The notes beneath the pieces are model-generated. The model had not been told where the DNA came from. It worked only from the letters and a program-made list of their open reading frames with translations, and made no database searches. Shown piece by piece: positions 17,067 through 25,076 of a stretch of DNA of 64,000 nucleotides (its first letter is position 1; every line of letters starts with the position of its first letter). Origin of the DNA: Lactobacillus ultunensis DSM 16047 (lineage in GTDB: Bacteria; Bacillota; Bacilli; Lactobacillales; Lactobacillaceae); NCBI RefSeq assembly GCF_001436305.1, contig NZ_AZFO01000004.1, positions 1 through 64,000 of the forward strand, written 5' to 3'. The position numbers were made by a program, and so were the translations under genes.

Positions 17067-17225
17067 TCAAAAGTTAAATTTAAAAGCCACATTTTTGTGT
17101 GGCTTTTTGAGTAGGCAAATTATATTGATTGTACTAACTAACAGCCAAAGTGCAAGTAGCGTTAAAGAGATAATTAATAAAGTAATATATGCTTCAATAC
17201 TTATGTATGAATAGTATTGGAACAA
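17067..17225 (-). CDS. Possible 52-residue hydrophobic peptide (speculative)
   Basis: A minus-strand frame from TTG 17225 to TGA 17069-17067 encodes a peptide with one long hydrophobic stretch (AYITLLIISLTLLALWLLV) followed by LLKKPHKN. Hydrophobic segment plus basic tail resembles small type I toxin or holin-like peptides, but there is no good ribosome-binding site and the start is TTG. It lies antisense to the terminator of the preceding operon. Confidence 0.2.
   Translation of the reverse strand: MFQYYSYISIEAYITLLIISLTLLALWLLVSTINIICLLKKPHKNVAFKFNF
17082..17109 (+). terminator. Terminator of the acetyltransferase operon
   Basis: AAAAGCCACA (17082-17091) pairs with TGTGGCTTTT (17098-17107), loop of 6, followed by T. 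The symmetric A and T flanks allow use on both strands. Confidence 0.85.
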
Positions 17226-17518
17226 ACTTAAGTGTTTTTCTCATCTCTATTTTCTCATTTCAATAATTTAATTTGTTGCTTAAAATTACATATAATTAAA
17301 AAAATCTATTTCTTATATTAAGTTAATGATGAAGCTGGGTAATTCCAAAAAAACAGTTATTGCAGTGCTGCAAATTGTAATATGCGAAAAAGCGTAGGTG
17401 ATAAATAACATTAATAGAAACTAAATGAAATTACGTATATACTTATTTGCTTTGTAAAGTAAATCTCTGATATGATAAATTTTAGATGAAATTTCTAAAA
17501 ACATAAGGGAGGTTTATT
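17110..17518. other. Intergenic region, about 400 bp
   Basis: No convincing plus-strand gene. It holds the speculative minus-strand peptide frame, a 14-bp palindrome TTGCAGTGCTGCAA (17360-17373), an AT-rich stretch with possible -35/-10 elements (TTGTAA near 17455, GATAAA near 17475) for the secreted protein at 17519, and the ribosome-binding site GGGAGG. Confidence 0.6.
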
Positions 17519-18010
17519 ATGAAAAAATTTATCAAAGTGGGTGCTGTTGCATTAGCCTTGACTGCTTCAGTAGGGACTATTGCTCCAGTCATTTCTCAAC
17601 CTCAGACTGTAGAAGCTGCTTCTAAAACTATCAAAAGTGGTTCACTCACTTTTTACATTAAGAAGAAACAAGTAAGAAAATCTTCTCTTAAAGGTAAGAA
17701 GATTCTAGTGCTGTGGGTAAATGTTACTAACCATGGTAAAAAAACAGTTAAGAGTGAAATGTTGATGAACTATACTGGTGTTAATGCTTATCAGCAAGTG
17801 CATGGAAAATGGCAAGAATTGACTACAGGTGCTACTAATTCCTCTTCTTTGATTAAGGGACTAGGTAAGATGGAACATAATTTGAAACCGCATAAAACTA
17901 TTAAAAATGGTGTAATTATGTTCACTTTAGAAAACCGGAATAAGGTTAAGGTTGAATTCCAAAAGGGTTATAATCAAATAACAGCTAGACGTTACTTTAA
18001 AGTTAAATAA
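17519..18010 (+). CDS. Secreted DUF5067-like protein
   Basis: A 163-residue exported protein: signal peptide MKKFIKVGAVALALTASVGT with likely cleavage after VEAAS (about residue 35), then an immunoglobulin-like beta domain with the pattern KKILVLWVNVTNHGKKTVKSEM and a C-terminal MFTLENRNKVKVEF, typical of DUF5067/DUF4352-type extracellular domains. No lipobox or wall anchor, so it is released or loosely bound. Strong GGGAGG before ATG 17519. Single gene with its own hairpin terminator. Function unknown. Confidence 0.75.
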   Translation: MKKFIKVGAVALALTASVGTIAPVISQPQTVEAASKTIKSGSLTFYIKKKQVRKSSLKGKKILVLWVNVTNHGKKTVKSEMLMNYTGVNAYQQVHGKWQELTTGATNSSSLIKGLGKMEHNLKPHKTIKNGVIMFTLENRNKVKVEFQKGYNQITARRYFKVK

Positions 18011-18019
18011 AATTATAGA

Positions 18020-18052
18020 AGCATTTATCGATCATTACGATAAATGCTTTTT
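18020..18052 (+). terminator. Terminator
   Basis: AGCATTTATCG (18020-18030) pairs with CGATAAATGCT (18038-18048), loop of 7, followed by a T-run. Confidence 0.85.
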
Positions 18053-18155
18053 ATCTAGAGTTTTAACAGAGAATAATTATGAGGTTACCACTAAGCCTTT
18101 GTTACCTATTTAATTCAAATATAGATTAACTTTTAATGAATTGATTAAAAATCAC

Positions 18156-18185
18156 TTGTTTTTTGATGTAATAATACTGTAAAAT
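18156..18185 (+). promoter_or_regulatory. Candidate promoter of the secreted protein at 18235
   Basis: TTGTTT (18156-18161) and TAAAAT (18180-18185) with an 18-nt spacer; the cre site begins 6 nt downstream. Confidence 0.5.
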
Positions 18186-18190
18186 TAGTA

Positions 18191-18206
18191 ATGAAAGCGA
18201 ATACAT
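18191..18206 (+). promoter_or_regulatory. cre (CcpA-binding) site
   Basis: ATGAAAGCGAATACAT matches WTGNAANCGNWWNCAW at all fixed positions. Placed just after the -10 element of the candidate promoter, near the expected transcription start, where CcpA usually represses. Confidence 0.65.
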
Positions 18207-18234
18207 AAATACTAAAATTCTGGAGATGATTTTT

Positions 18235-18774
18235 ATGCTTAAAAAGAATTTATTACCTTTAACCTCAATGGTATTAGTTTTAGGCTTAGGTGGATTAGTT
18301 ACTCACATTGATTCAGTGCAAGCTTCAGCTTTTGGTCGAAGTGGAATAGTAACTGTGCCTAAGAAAATGCAGGGAACTTGGTATTCTTATGATCGTGATG
18401 CTCATAATGGCAAAAAAATCACCTTCACTGCACATACAGTTAATGGAAGAATGATTTATGTACAAGATAAAGATACGATTAATAATTACTTGAATGGTAA
18501 AATTAAGAATCAAAAAACTTTTGACCAAACTACCCAAAATTGGATGTCTGGTAGAATAACTAAAATGAAAAATGACGTCTTTTATGAAATTGATCCTTGG
18601 ATTACTTTCGAAAAATGGAGTCTCTATAGAGTTACACCACAAATCATTAATGGTAAACAACATAACGTGTTAGTTTACTCGAGTAGATATGATGGTGGTA
18701 ATTATTACAGAAGTAAAAAGCTTGCCAAGCAAATGAAAAATTTCAAATTTGAAAAAGTTAACTATACTATGTAA
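18235..18774 (+). CDS. Secreted protein of unknown function
   Basis: 179 residues with a signal peptide (MLKKNLLPLTSMVLVLGLGG, cleavage probably after VQASA, about residue 32). The mature part opens with VPKKMQGTWYSYDRD and alternates short polar and aromatic strands (IYVQDKDTINNYLNG, WITFEKWSLYRVTPQ, VLVYSSRYDGGNYYRS), suggesting a small lipocalin-like or beta-barrel domain seen in lactobacillar exoproteins; this is a guess from pattern. ATG 18235 is chosen because GGAG lies 9 nt upstream, while the in-frame ATG 18226 touches it. Regulated by the cre site upstream if that site is real. Confidence 0.7.
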   Translation: MLKKNLLPLTSMVLVLGLGGLVTHIDSVQASAFGRSGIVTVPKKMQGTWYSYDRDAHNGKKITFTAHTVNGRMIYVQDKDTINNYLNGKIKNQKTFDQTTQNWMSGRITKMKNDVFYEIDPWITFEKWSLYRVTPQIINGKQHNVLVYSSRYDGGNYYRSKKLAKQMKNFKFEKVNYTM

Positions 18775-18775
18775 G

Positions 18776-18802
18776 AAAAATGCACCTAGGGGTGCATTTT
18801 TT
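18776..18802 (+). terminator. Terminator
   Basis: AAAAATGCACC (18776-18786) pairs with GGTGCATTTTT (18791-18801), loop TAGG. Confidence 0.85.
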
Positions 18803-18904
18803 GTGCGCTTTTAATAATTAAAATTATGTTAAGTAAACAAAAAATGCTGATTTTGTAAAAATCTATTATAATAGGTTTTAAAAATTAATCAGCGAGGGAT
18901 AAAA

Positions 18905-19552
18905 ATGAAATTACAAAAAGCACCTATTTTACATTTGTTTAAATTAGAAACTGATCCTAAGAATCATGATAATTTGGTCCAAAACGTGTTGTCTTCTCAA
19001 TTTGAAAAGAATGCATTATTTGTACAAAGCGGTCATGAAACTGGTAATAAGAACTATGCTGTTGAATGTTTTCAAGACGAAGAACATTATCAAGCATTTT
19101 TGAACTCCGCAGAGTATCAAAAGGCTTTAAAGGCTGCTCATGGCATTTTAATTAATCGTGTTGATGTAGAGTTACAGCCAGAATTTATTTCCACTAAGGC
19201 GGAAGAATTGAATATTTCAGGTCCTAACGACTATGTGGTTTATATGACAGAAATTGGTGTGCAATTGGGTAAAGGTGATGAATTTGCTAACGGCGTCTTG
19301 AAAGAAATGAAAACGGCCGTTGAAAGTGAAGAGGGCATTATGGCCATGATTGCTGGTACTGTAATGAATCAACCTAATGAATGGTTATCTCTAGAAGTAT
19401 ACAAGACAGAAGAAGCTTATAAGAGCCATCTTGAAACTAAACACTTCAAGAAATATCTTGAAGCAACTAAATACTGTGTTGAAAGTAAAGGTCTTCATTT
19501 GCTTAAACCAGATATTGTCTTTGATAAAGGAGAAATTTTTTATCGTCCTTAA
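18905..19552 (+). CDS. Tandem ABM-fold (antibiotic biosynthesis monooxygenase-like) protein
   Basis: 215 residues forming two ferredoxin-like halves, about 1-95 and 108-205. Each half shows the ABM pattern of a beta strand, an acidic helix and a closing YxxxLxTxHFKKYL-type helix: ECFQDEEHYQAFLNSAEYQKAL in the first and LEVYKTEEAYKSHLETKHFKKYL in the second. Such proteins include quinol and haem-degrading monooxygenases, but many lactobacillar members have no known activity, and I see no clear haem or quinone ligand. GAGGG lies upstream of ATG 18905. Single gene between two hairpins. Confidence 0.7.
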   Translation: MKLQKAPILHLFKLETDPKNHDNLVQNVLSSQFEKNALFVQSGHETGNKNYAVECFQDEEHYQAFLNSAEYQKALKAAHGILINRVDVELQPEFISTKAEELNISGPNDYVVYMTEIGVQLGKGDEFANGVLKEMKTAVESEEGIMAMIAGTVMNQPNEWLSLEVYKTEEAYKSHLETKHFKKYLEATKYCVESKGLHLLKPDIVFDKGEIFYRP

Positions 19553-19557
19553 TAATG

Positions 19558-19597
19558 AAAAAGGGCAAGACATTAAAAATGTGTCTTGTCCTTTTAT
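19558..19597 (+). terminator. Terminator
   Basis: Stem AAAGGGCAAGACA (to 19572) with TGTCTTGTCCTTT (from 19582), one G-T pair, followed by T-rich sequence. Confidence 0.85.
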
Positions 19598-19612
19598 TTG
19601 TATTAATTATTT

Positions 19613-19723
19613 TTAGCGATTTCTCTTAACTCGTACGTCAACGGGCTTCTTAAGTAATACTGAACTAATCCCCATTAAACCTGTTAATACTAAAGTTGTG
19701 CCAAATATGATTAGTTTAATCAT
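19613..19723 (-). CDS. 36-residue membrane peptide, unknown
   Basis: Minus-strand frame from ATG 19723 to TAA 19615-19613, preceded by AAAGGA about 9 nt upstream. The product has a single hydrophobic segment (IIFGTTLVLTGLMGISSVLL, residues 5-24) and a strongly basic tail (KKPVDVRVKRNR). It matches the look of the many small single-pass proteins of lactobacilli. No partner gene; function unknown. Confidence 0.55.
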   Translation of the reverse strand: MIKLIIFGTTLVLTGLMGISSVLLKKPVDVRVKRNR

Positions 19724-19882
19724 CGTTCTTTTTCCTTTCGTTTAATTGTTGTCAGTATAAAGGAAATAGTTTAAGAAAGAATAAGTAAAAAGTAATAGAT
19801 TGTTAAAGAGTAGGATTAAAAAAGACTATGAAAAAAATCTAGTTGCAAGTAAAATAGTTATAGAGTCAAGTCTAATGCATAC

Positions 19883-19912
19883 AAAAACAGGAGAAAATTC
19901 TCTCCTGTTTTT
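19883..19912 (-). terminator. Terminator of thrC-ask
   Basis: A 12-bp perfect stem AAAAACAGGAGA (19883-19894) with TCTCCTGTTTTT (19901-19912), loop of 6. On the minus strand it follows the aspartokinase stop at 19946. Confidence 0.85.
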
Positions 19913-19945
19913 AATTTAACATTGATTAAATTATGTTAAGTTTAT

Positions 19946-21301
19946 TTAAGCGATAAAATTATCATATATTGTTTTGATTACTGCTTCTTCATCTTTTCGT
20001 TTAGTTCCTATCATAATTGATATTTGGGATGCACCCTGATTAATCATTTGAATCGAAATATCTTTTTTACCAAGAGGGTATAAGATGCTTGCACAAAGTG
20101 TCAGCTTATCCTTCATCCCTTCACCAACAACCATGGTAATTGCATAATCATCAATCCATTGCATTTGGTCAGGATTAAGGCTAGTTTGAATTTCATTACA
20201 AATTACATCAATTAATTGATCACTTAAGGCATCCTTCTTAAAAATTATGGTTAAATCATCGATTCCGGATGGCATATGTTCATAAGAAACATGATGACGA
20301 TTAAAAATCTCCATTAGTTTAAGAGTAAAACCAGCACCTTTATTAAGCATATATTTTCTTAAATAAAGGGCTGCGAAATTTTTGCCACCAGCGATTCCTG
20401 TAATTGTTCTTTTAGGTACAAATCCTTCTTCAGGCACAATTAAAGTTCCTGGCTTTTCAGGATGATTAGTATTTTTAACATTTACTGGAATCTCGCCTTC
20501 AATGGCTGGAATTAAGGCTTCATCATGAAAAACAGAAAAACCAGCATAGGATAATTCTCGCATTTCCTGGTAAGTCATTTTTTTAATCGGTTTAGGATTC
20601 TCAATGATATTAGGATTAGCAGAGAAAATTGCGTCAACATCAGTGAAATTTTCGTATAATTCTGCATTCAATCCTCTTGCCAAAATAGCGCCAGTAATAT
20701 CCGAGCCTCCACGTGAGAAGGTAGCAATATGACCAGACGGCGTTATACCGTAAAAGCCTGGAAAAATGATGCGTTCATCTTTATTTATTTTAACGCGCTT
20801 TAAATTGACATAAGTTTCAGGATTAACCTCAGCGTTGTTAGGCATCCCTGTTACAATGAGTCCTACATCTTTAGGCTCAAGAAAGCGTGTCTTGATTCCT
20901 TGATGATTTAATATCTTTGATATGAGTAAAGCGTTTAGTCTCTCACCATGAGCTTTAAAAGCAGCCATACGATAATCAGCATTAGGGTAAGATAGTTTGG
21001 GTAAAGTTAAAAGAATACGCTTGATTTCAGTCAAATCAGACTCGTTTAAATCAAAGTATTGTGCAATTAGCTCGTAACGCTTGAATACTTCATTAGCAAT
21101 ATCTTCGTAATTGTTGCTTCTCAGACTGGTATAAGCGTAAGTGATCAATAAATCAGTTACCTTAATATCATCTTCACTTCTTTTTCCTGGTGCTGAAACA
21201 ACTATTACTTGTCTTTTAGGATCATTTTTAATGATGTCTAAAGCCTGATTGACATTATTGCCAGTGGCTAAGGAAGATCCTCCAAATTTAACAACTTTCA
21301 T
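19946..21301 (-). CDS. Aspartokinase
   Basis: Phosphorylates aspartate, the first step to threonine, methionine and lysine. 451 residues: amino acid kinase domain beginning KVVKFGGSSLATG, with FSRGGSDITGA and ENFTDVDAIFSANP for substrate and nucleotide binding, then a C-terminal pair of ACT domains (from about residue 310; ITMVVGEGMKDK and ISIQMINQGASQISIMIGT) for feedback control. The length and N-terminus resemble the single-chain AK III type. It is the second gene after thrC (19-nt gap), so threonine is the likely end-product and effector, which is inference. Confidence 0.92.
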   Translation of the reverse strand: MKVVKFGGSSLATGNNVNQALDIIKNDPKRQVIVVSAPGKRSEDDIKVTDLLITYAYTSLRSNNYEDIANEVFKRYELIAQYFDLNESDLTEIKRILLTLPKLSYPNADYRMAAFKAHGERLNALLISKILNHQGIKTRFLEPKDVGLIVTGMPNNAEVNPETYVNLKRVKINKDERIIFPGFYGITPSGHIATFSRGGSDITGAILARGLNAELYENFTDVDAIFSANPNIIENPKPIKKMTYQEMRELSYAGFSVFHDEALIPAIEGEIPVNVKNTNHPEKPGTLIVPEEGFVPKRTITGIAGGKNFAALYLRKYMLNKGAGFTLKLMEIFNRHHVSYEHMPSGIDDLTIIFKKDALSDQLIDVICNEIQTSLNPDQMQWIDDYAITMVVGEGMKDKLTLCASILYPLGKKDISIQMINQGASQISIMIGTKRKDEEAVIKTIYDNFIA

Positions 21302-21320
21302 GTTTACCTCGTAAAAACTC

Positions 21321-22811
21321 TTACTTTAAATTTAAAATTGAGCTAATTTCTGCCTCCATATTGCTTGGATCAATAATCATTTCTTTATGAGGTTCGTGGT
21401 CAAAGAGGGCACGAACGCCAATTGATAGTTGACCGCCTAGTTCATCATGTAGTTTCTTTATTGCAGCGACACCTGTTTGAGGACATTCTCTGCCAGTAAT
21501 AGCTGTATAAACCGTTTCAGGGAACTTGTAAGGACTAGCCGTAGAAACAATTACCATTGGAGTTTTATCTTTAGATTTTTGTTGGTATTGATGAGCTACA
21601 TAAGAGCCAACTGCTGTGTGAGGATCAATGACGTAGCGATCATAATCATAGATTCGTTTGATTTCTGCTTTTACTTCATCTTCAGAAGCAAAAGCAGCTG
21701 CAAAAATATCTTGCATTTTAGAAAAGACTTCACCGGAAACTTGGTAGTGTCCCCTTTGAGTTAACTGATTCATTAGGCTAGCAATTTCTTGGGAATCTTC
21801 CTGGTAAAGATCAAATAAAAGACGTTCTAAATTGCTGGAAACTAAGATATCCATTGCCGGAGCGTTAGTTAAATGGAATTTACGACGCTTATCATAAACA
21901 CCATTATTAAAGAAGTCGGTTAATACATTATTTTCATTTGAAGCACAGACTAATTTATTGATCGGTAATCCTAGCTTTTTGGCATAATAACCAGCTAAAA
22001 TATCACCAAAGTTTCCAGTTGGTACTGCAAAATTGACTTTATCACCTAATTTAATTTCTTGTCTGCGAACTAATTGACCATATGTATAAAGATAGTAAGA
22101 AATTTGTGGAACGAGTCGACCAATATTCATTGAATTAGCTGATGAAAATTGGAAACCATTTTGATTTAACTTAGTTCTAAAAGTTTTATCATTAAAGATT
22201 TTCTTAACTTCCGTTTGTGCATCGTCAAAATTACCCTTAATGGCAATAGCTCGGAGATTATTACCACGCTGACTAAGCATTTGTTTAAGTTGAACTGGAC
22301 TGACTCCGCCTTCAGGATAGAAAACAATGACTTGAGTGCCATTTTGGTTGGCAAAACCTCGCATAGAAGCAGTACCAGTATCACCTGAGGTTGCGGTTAA
22401 GATGATAATATCGCGATCGATTTTTTTAATTTGAACTGCCCGTGTCATCAATTGAGGGAGCATTTGTAAAGCAATATCTTTAAATGCTAGGGTTGGACCG
22501 TGAAATAGTTCCATGTAAAAGTTGTCATCGTGTTTTTCGATGGGAACAATGCTACGATCATCCCATTGTTCACTGTAGGCATTGATAACTGCTGATTTAA
22601 TTTGTTCTTTAGAGAAATCGTCAAAGAATAGACTAATGATCATCGCTGAAATCTGCTTATAAGACAATTTAGGCAGATCTTCTAATTTAAAGTTAGCTTT
22701 TGGGAAAGCAAGTGGAACATAGAGACCACCATCTTGTGCTAATCCTTGAATAATAGCAGCTGGTGCATTTAAAGTGTTTTCCTTTGATCCGCGTGTACTA
22801 CGGTATTTCAT
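21321..22811 (-). CDS. thrC: Threonine synthase
   Basis: A PLP enzyme of 496 residues that turns O-phosphohomoserine into threonine. It is of the long class: N-terminal MKYRSTRG and LAQDGGLYVP, then the PLP lysine motif FHGPTLAFKDIALQM (Lys about 112), the phosphate loop ATSGDTGTA and a late VVSTASPYKFPE segment. First gene of the minus-strand thrC-ask pair. Its start lies about 45 nt from the shared divergent promoter, opposite hom. Confidence 0.95.
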   Translation of the reverse strand: MKYRSTRGSKENTLNAPAAIIQGLAQDGGLYVPLAFPKANFKLEDLPKLSYKQISAMIISLFFDDFSKEQIKSAVINAYSEQWDDRSIVPIEKHDDNFYMELFHGPTLAFKDIALQMLPQLMTRAVQIKKIDRDIIILTATSGDTGTASMRGFANQNGTQVIVFYPEGGVSPVQLKQMLSQRGNNLRAIAIKGNFDDAQTEVKKIFNDKTFRTKLNQNGFQFSSANSMNIGRLVPQISYYLYTYGQLVRRQEIKLGDKVNFAVPTGNFGDILAGYYAKKLGLPINKLVCASNENNVLTDFFNNGVYDKRRKFHLTNAPAMDILVSSNLERLLFDLYQEDSQEIASLMNQLTQRGHYQVSGEVFSKMQDIFAAAFASEDEVKAEIKRIYDYDRYVIDPHTAVGSYVAHQYQQKSKDKTPMVIVSTASPYKFPETVYTAITGRECPQTGVAAIKKLHDELGGQLSIGVRALFDHEPHKEMIIDPSNMEAEISSILNLK

Positions 22812-22855
22812 AAAAATCGTCCTCTTCTTAAGTCTGAAATATAAGTATATTAACT

Positions 22856-22886
22856 ATTGTAACTTGTTTTTGCCTTGTGTTACAAT
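22856..22886. promoter_or_regulatory. Symmetric divergent promoter of thrC-ask and hom-thrB
   Basis: Perfect 8-bp arms ATTGTAAC (22856-22863) and GTTACAAT (22879-22886) are separated by 15 bp. Rightward, TTGTAA (22857-22862) and TACAAT (22881-22886) form -35 and -10 with an 18-nt spacer. Leftward, the same arms give TTGTAA (22885-22880) and TACAAT (22861-22856), again with 18 nt. The distances to hom and thrC starts are nearly equal (40 and 44 nt). The two polymerase sites overlap almost completely, so they must compete. Confidence 0.7.
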
Positions 22887-22926
22887 CATAAAAATAAGAA
22901 AATCATTAAAATAGAGGAAATGGAAA

Positions 22927-24162
22927 ATGGCAATCAAAATCGCATTACTTGGATTAGGAACTGTTGGTTCTGGTGTTTTAAAAATAATCAAAAATAACCA
23001 AAAAAAGATCAAACAAACCAGTGGGGAAGAGATTGTTATTAAGAAAGCGTTGGTCCGTAATCCCAATAAACATAAGAATGTGGCTAAAGAACTTGATTTA
23101 ACTACTGATTTTATGGAAATTCTTCAAGATCCTGAAATTAAAATTGTAGTTGAACTAATGGGCGGTCTTCATCCAGCAAAAGAATACATTTCTGATGCTC
23201 TTAACGCGGGTAAAAATGTAGTAACTGCTAATAAAGACTTAATGGCTACTTATGGTTCTGAACTAATTGCTCTAGCTGCGAAGGATAGATGTGACTTAAT
23301 GTACGATGCCAGTGTGGCTGGTGGTATTCCAATTTTAAGAACTTTAAGTACCTCTTATGCCAGTGATATGATTTCTGAGATTCAAGGGATTATCAATGGT
23401 ACGACTAATTATATTTTGTCCCAGATGGGAGAGAAGGGCCTGAGTTACGATGCAGCCTTAAAGCAGGCGCAAGAATTAGGTTTTGCGGAAGCTGATCCAA
23501 CTAATGATGTAACAGGCAAAGACGCTGCTTATAAAATTGTTATCTTAAGTAAATTTGCGTTTGGTACCAAGATTGGAATTAATGATTTTACTATTGAAGG
23601 AATTAATAACTTACAAGATTTTGATATTAAGCAAGCGCAAAAAATGGGTTATGTTATTAAGTTAATTGGGATTGCCAAAAATATAGCAGGTAAGCTATTT
23701 GTGGAAGTTGCTCCTTGCCTTTTGCCTGAAAATGCGATCATGGCTCATATTAAAAATGAAATTAATGCTTTACAAATTAAGAGTCAGAGCTTAGGTACTG
23801 CAGTCTTTACAGGACCAGGAGCAGGTAGCTCAGCCACTGCTAGCTCTGTAATGAGTGACGTAATTGCGGAAACTAGCAACTATGTAAAGCAAATAAATGG
23901 TAAGCCTTTTAGTAATTTCTCAAGAATAATGAAATTAACTAGTTCAGAAGATGTTAAATATCCATATTACTTGTCGTTTGATGCGGAAGAAACTTTATTC
24001 ACTTTGAGTAAACTACTTTCGAAGTTAGAGATTCCGGTAAGAGAAATAAAACGAATTAATCAAAAAACTGTTGTAATGACAGAAGAAATTAGTCGTCAAC
24101 AGCTTCAAGATTTAGCAATTCAAGATCAATATTTAAGAGCTAGTTACAAGGTTTTAAAGTGA
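22927..24162 (+). CDS. hom: Homoserine dehydrogenase
   Basis: Reduces aspartate semialdehyde to homoserine. 411 residues: N-terminal Rossmann motif IALLGLGTVGSGV, VVELMGGLHPAKEYI and VVTANKDLMATYG, catalytic-domain signature YDASVAGGIPIL and GIINGTTNYIL, FAEADPTNDVTGKDAAYK, then a C-terminal ACT-like region (about residues 345-411). Length fits the Gram-positive type with regulatory tail. AGAGGA lies upstream of ATG 22927. First gene of the rightward operon, followed after 13 nt by thrB. Confidence 0.95.
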   Translation: MAIKIALLGLGTVGSGVLKIIKNNQKKIKQTSGEEIVIKKALVRNPNKHKNVAKELDLTTDFMEILQDPEIKIVVELMGGLHPAKEYISDALNAGKNVVTANKDLMATYGSELIALAAKDRCDLMYDASVAGGIPILRTLSTSYASDMISEIQGIINGTTNYILSQMGEKGLSYDAALKQAQELGFAEADPTNDVTGKDAAYKIVILSKFAFGTKIGINDFTIEGINNLQDFDIKQAQKMGYVIKLIGIAKNIAGKLFVEVAPCLLPENAIMAHIKNEINALQIKSQSLGTAVFTGPGAGSSATASSVMSDVIAETSNYVKQINGKPFSNFSRIMKLTSSEDVKYPYYLSFDAEETLFTLSKLLSKLEIPVREIKRINQKTVVMTEEISRQQLQDLAIQDQYLRASYKVLK

Positions 24163-24175
24163 AAAGAGGGTTAGA

Positions 24176-25039
24176 ATGCTTATTAAAGTACCAGCTTCAA
24201 CAGCTAATTTAGGACCAGGATTTGATTCAATTGGAATGGCTGTTTCATTGTATTTAGAGGTAAAAGTTTTAGGTTTATCAGATCACTTTCAAGTTGATCA
24301 TGTTATGCCAGACATTTCTCACGATGAGAGTAATTTGATTGTTAAGACGGCCCTGACGGTATATCCAGGGCTAAAACCGCTTCATTTACAAGTAAGAAGT
24401 GATATTCCCCTTTCTCATGGCTTGGGCAGCAGTTCGAGTGCCATAGTTGCTGGAATTGAACTTGCTGATCATTTTGGAAAGTTGGGATTGACTGATGATG
24501 AAAAAGTGCAAATCGGTGCTGAAATTGAAGGTCATCCAGATAACATTGCTCCAACTATTCTTGGCGGATTAGTAATTGGTACTGAAGTTGAAAAACACTT
24601 TGATGCAATTAAGGCTCCGTTGCCTCCATTTTCTTTAGTTGCTTATGTTCCAAGCTATAATTTACCAACAAAAAAAGCTCGTGAGGTCTTGCCCCAAGAG
24701 CTGGATTTTAAGACGGCTACTCATGGTTCTGCAATTGCTAATACATTGGTAGCAAGTCTATTTGCTAAGAATTATCAAATAGCTGGAGAGTTAATGGAAA
24801 AAGATGTTTTTCATGAAAATTATCGTGAGAAATTAGTACCAGAACTTTCTAAAGTAAGAGATGTGGCGCACCAAAAACATGCTTTGACAACTTATCTTAG
24901 TGGTGCAGGTTCAACAGTGATGACCTGGGTGGCGGATGAGCATGTCAATGGCTTTTTGTCTGGGCTTCGAAAGCATGATCTAAGAGATAAAACTCTTGTT
25001 TTACATCCTGATCCTCATGGTGTGCAAATAATTGAATAA
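24176..25039 (+). CDS. thrB: Homoserine kinase
   Basis: A GHMP kinase of 287 residues that phosphorylates homoserine for ThrC. It has the N-terminal VPASTANLGPGFDSIGMA motif, the ATP loop PLSHGLGSSSSAIVAG (residues about 80-95), EGHPDNIAPTILGG and C-terminal YLSGAGSTVMTW. GAGGG upstream of ATG 24176. Ends before a bidirectional hairpin. With ask, hom and thrC it covers all steps from aspartate to threonine except aspartate-semialdehyde dehydrogenase, which is not in the window. Confidence 0.95.
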   Translation: MLIKVPASTANLGPGFDSIGMAVSLYLEVKVLGLSDHFQVDHVMPDISHDESNLIVKTALTVYPGLKPLHLQVRSDIPLSHGLGSSSSAIVAGIELADHFGKLGLTDDEKVQIGAEIEGHPDNIAPTILGGLVIGTEVEKHFDAIKAPLPPFSLVAYVPSYNLPTKKAREVLPQELDFKTATHGSAIANTLVASLFAKNYQIAGELMEKDVFHENYREKLVPELSKVRDVAHQKHALTTYLSGAGSTVMTWVADEHVNGFLSGLRKHDLRDKTLVLHPDPHGVQIIE

Positions 25040-25044
25040 AATAA

Positions 25045-25074
25045 AAAATAACCTTGATTTTTCAAGGTTATTTT
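25045..25074. terminator. Bidirectional terminator
   Basis: AAAATAACCTTGA (25045-25057) pairs with TCAAGGTTATTTT (25062-25074) between convergent thrB and the unknown gene. Confidence 0.85.
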
Positions 25075-25076
25075 TG

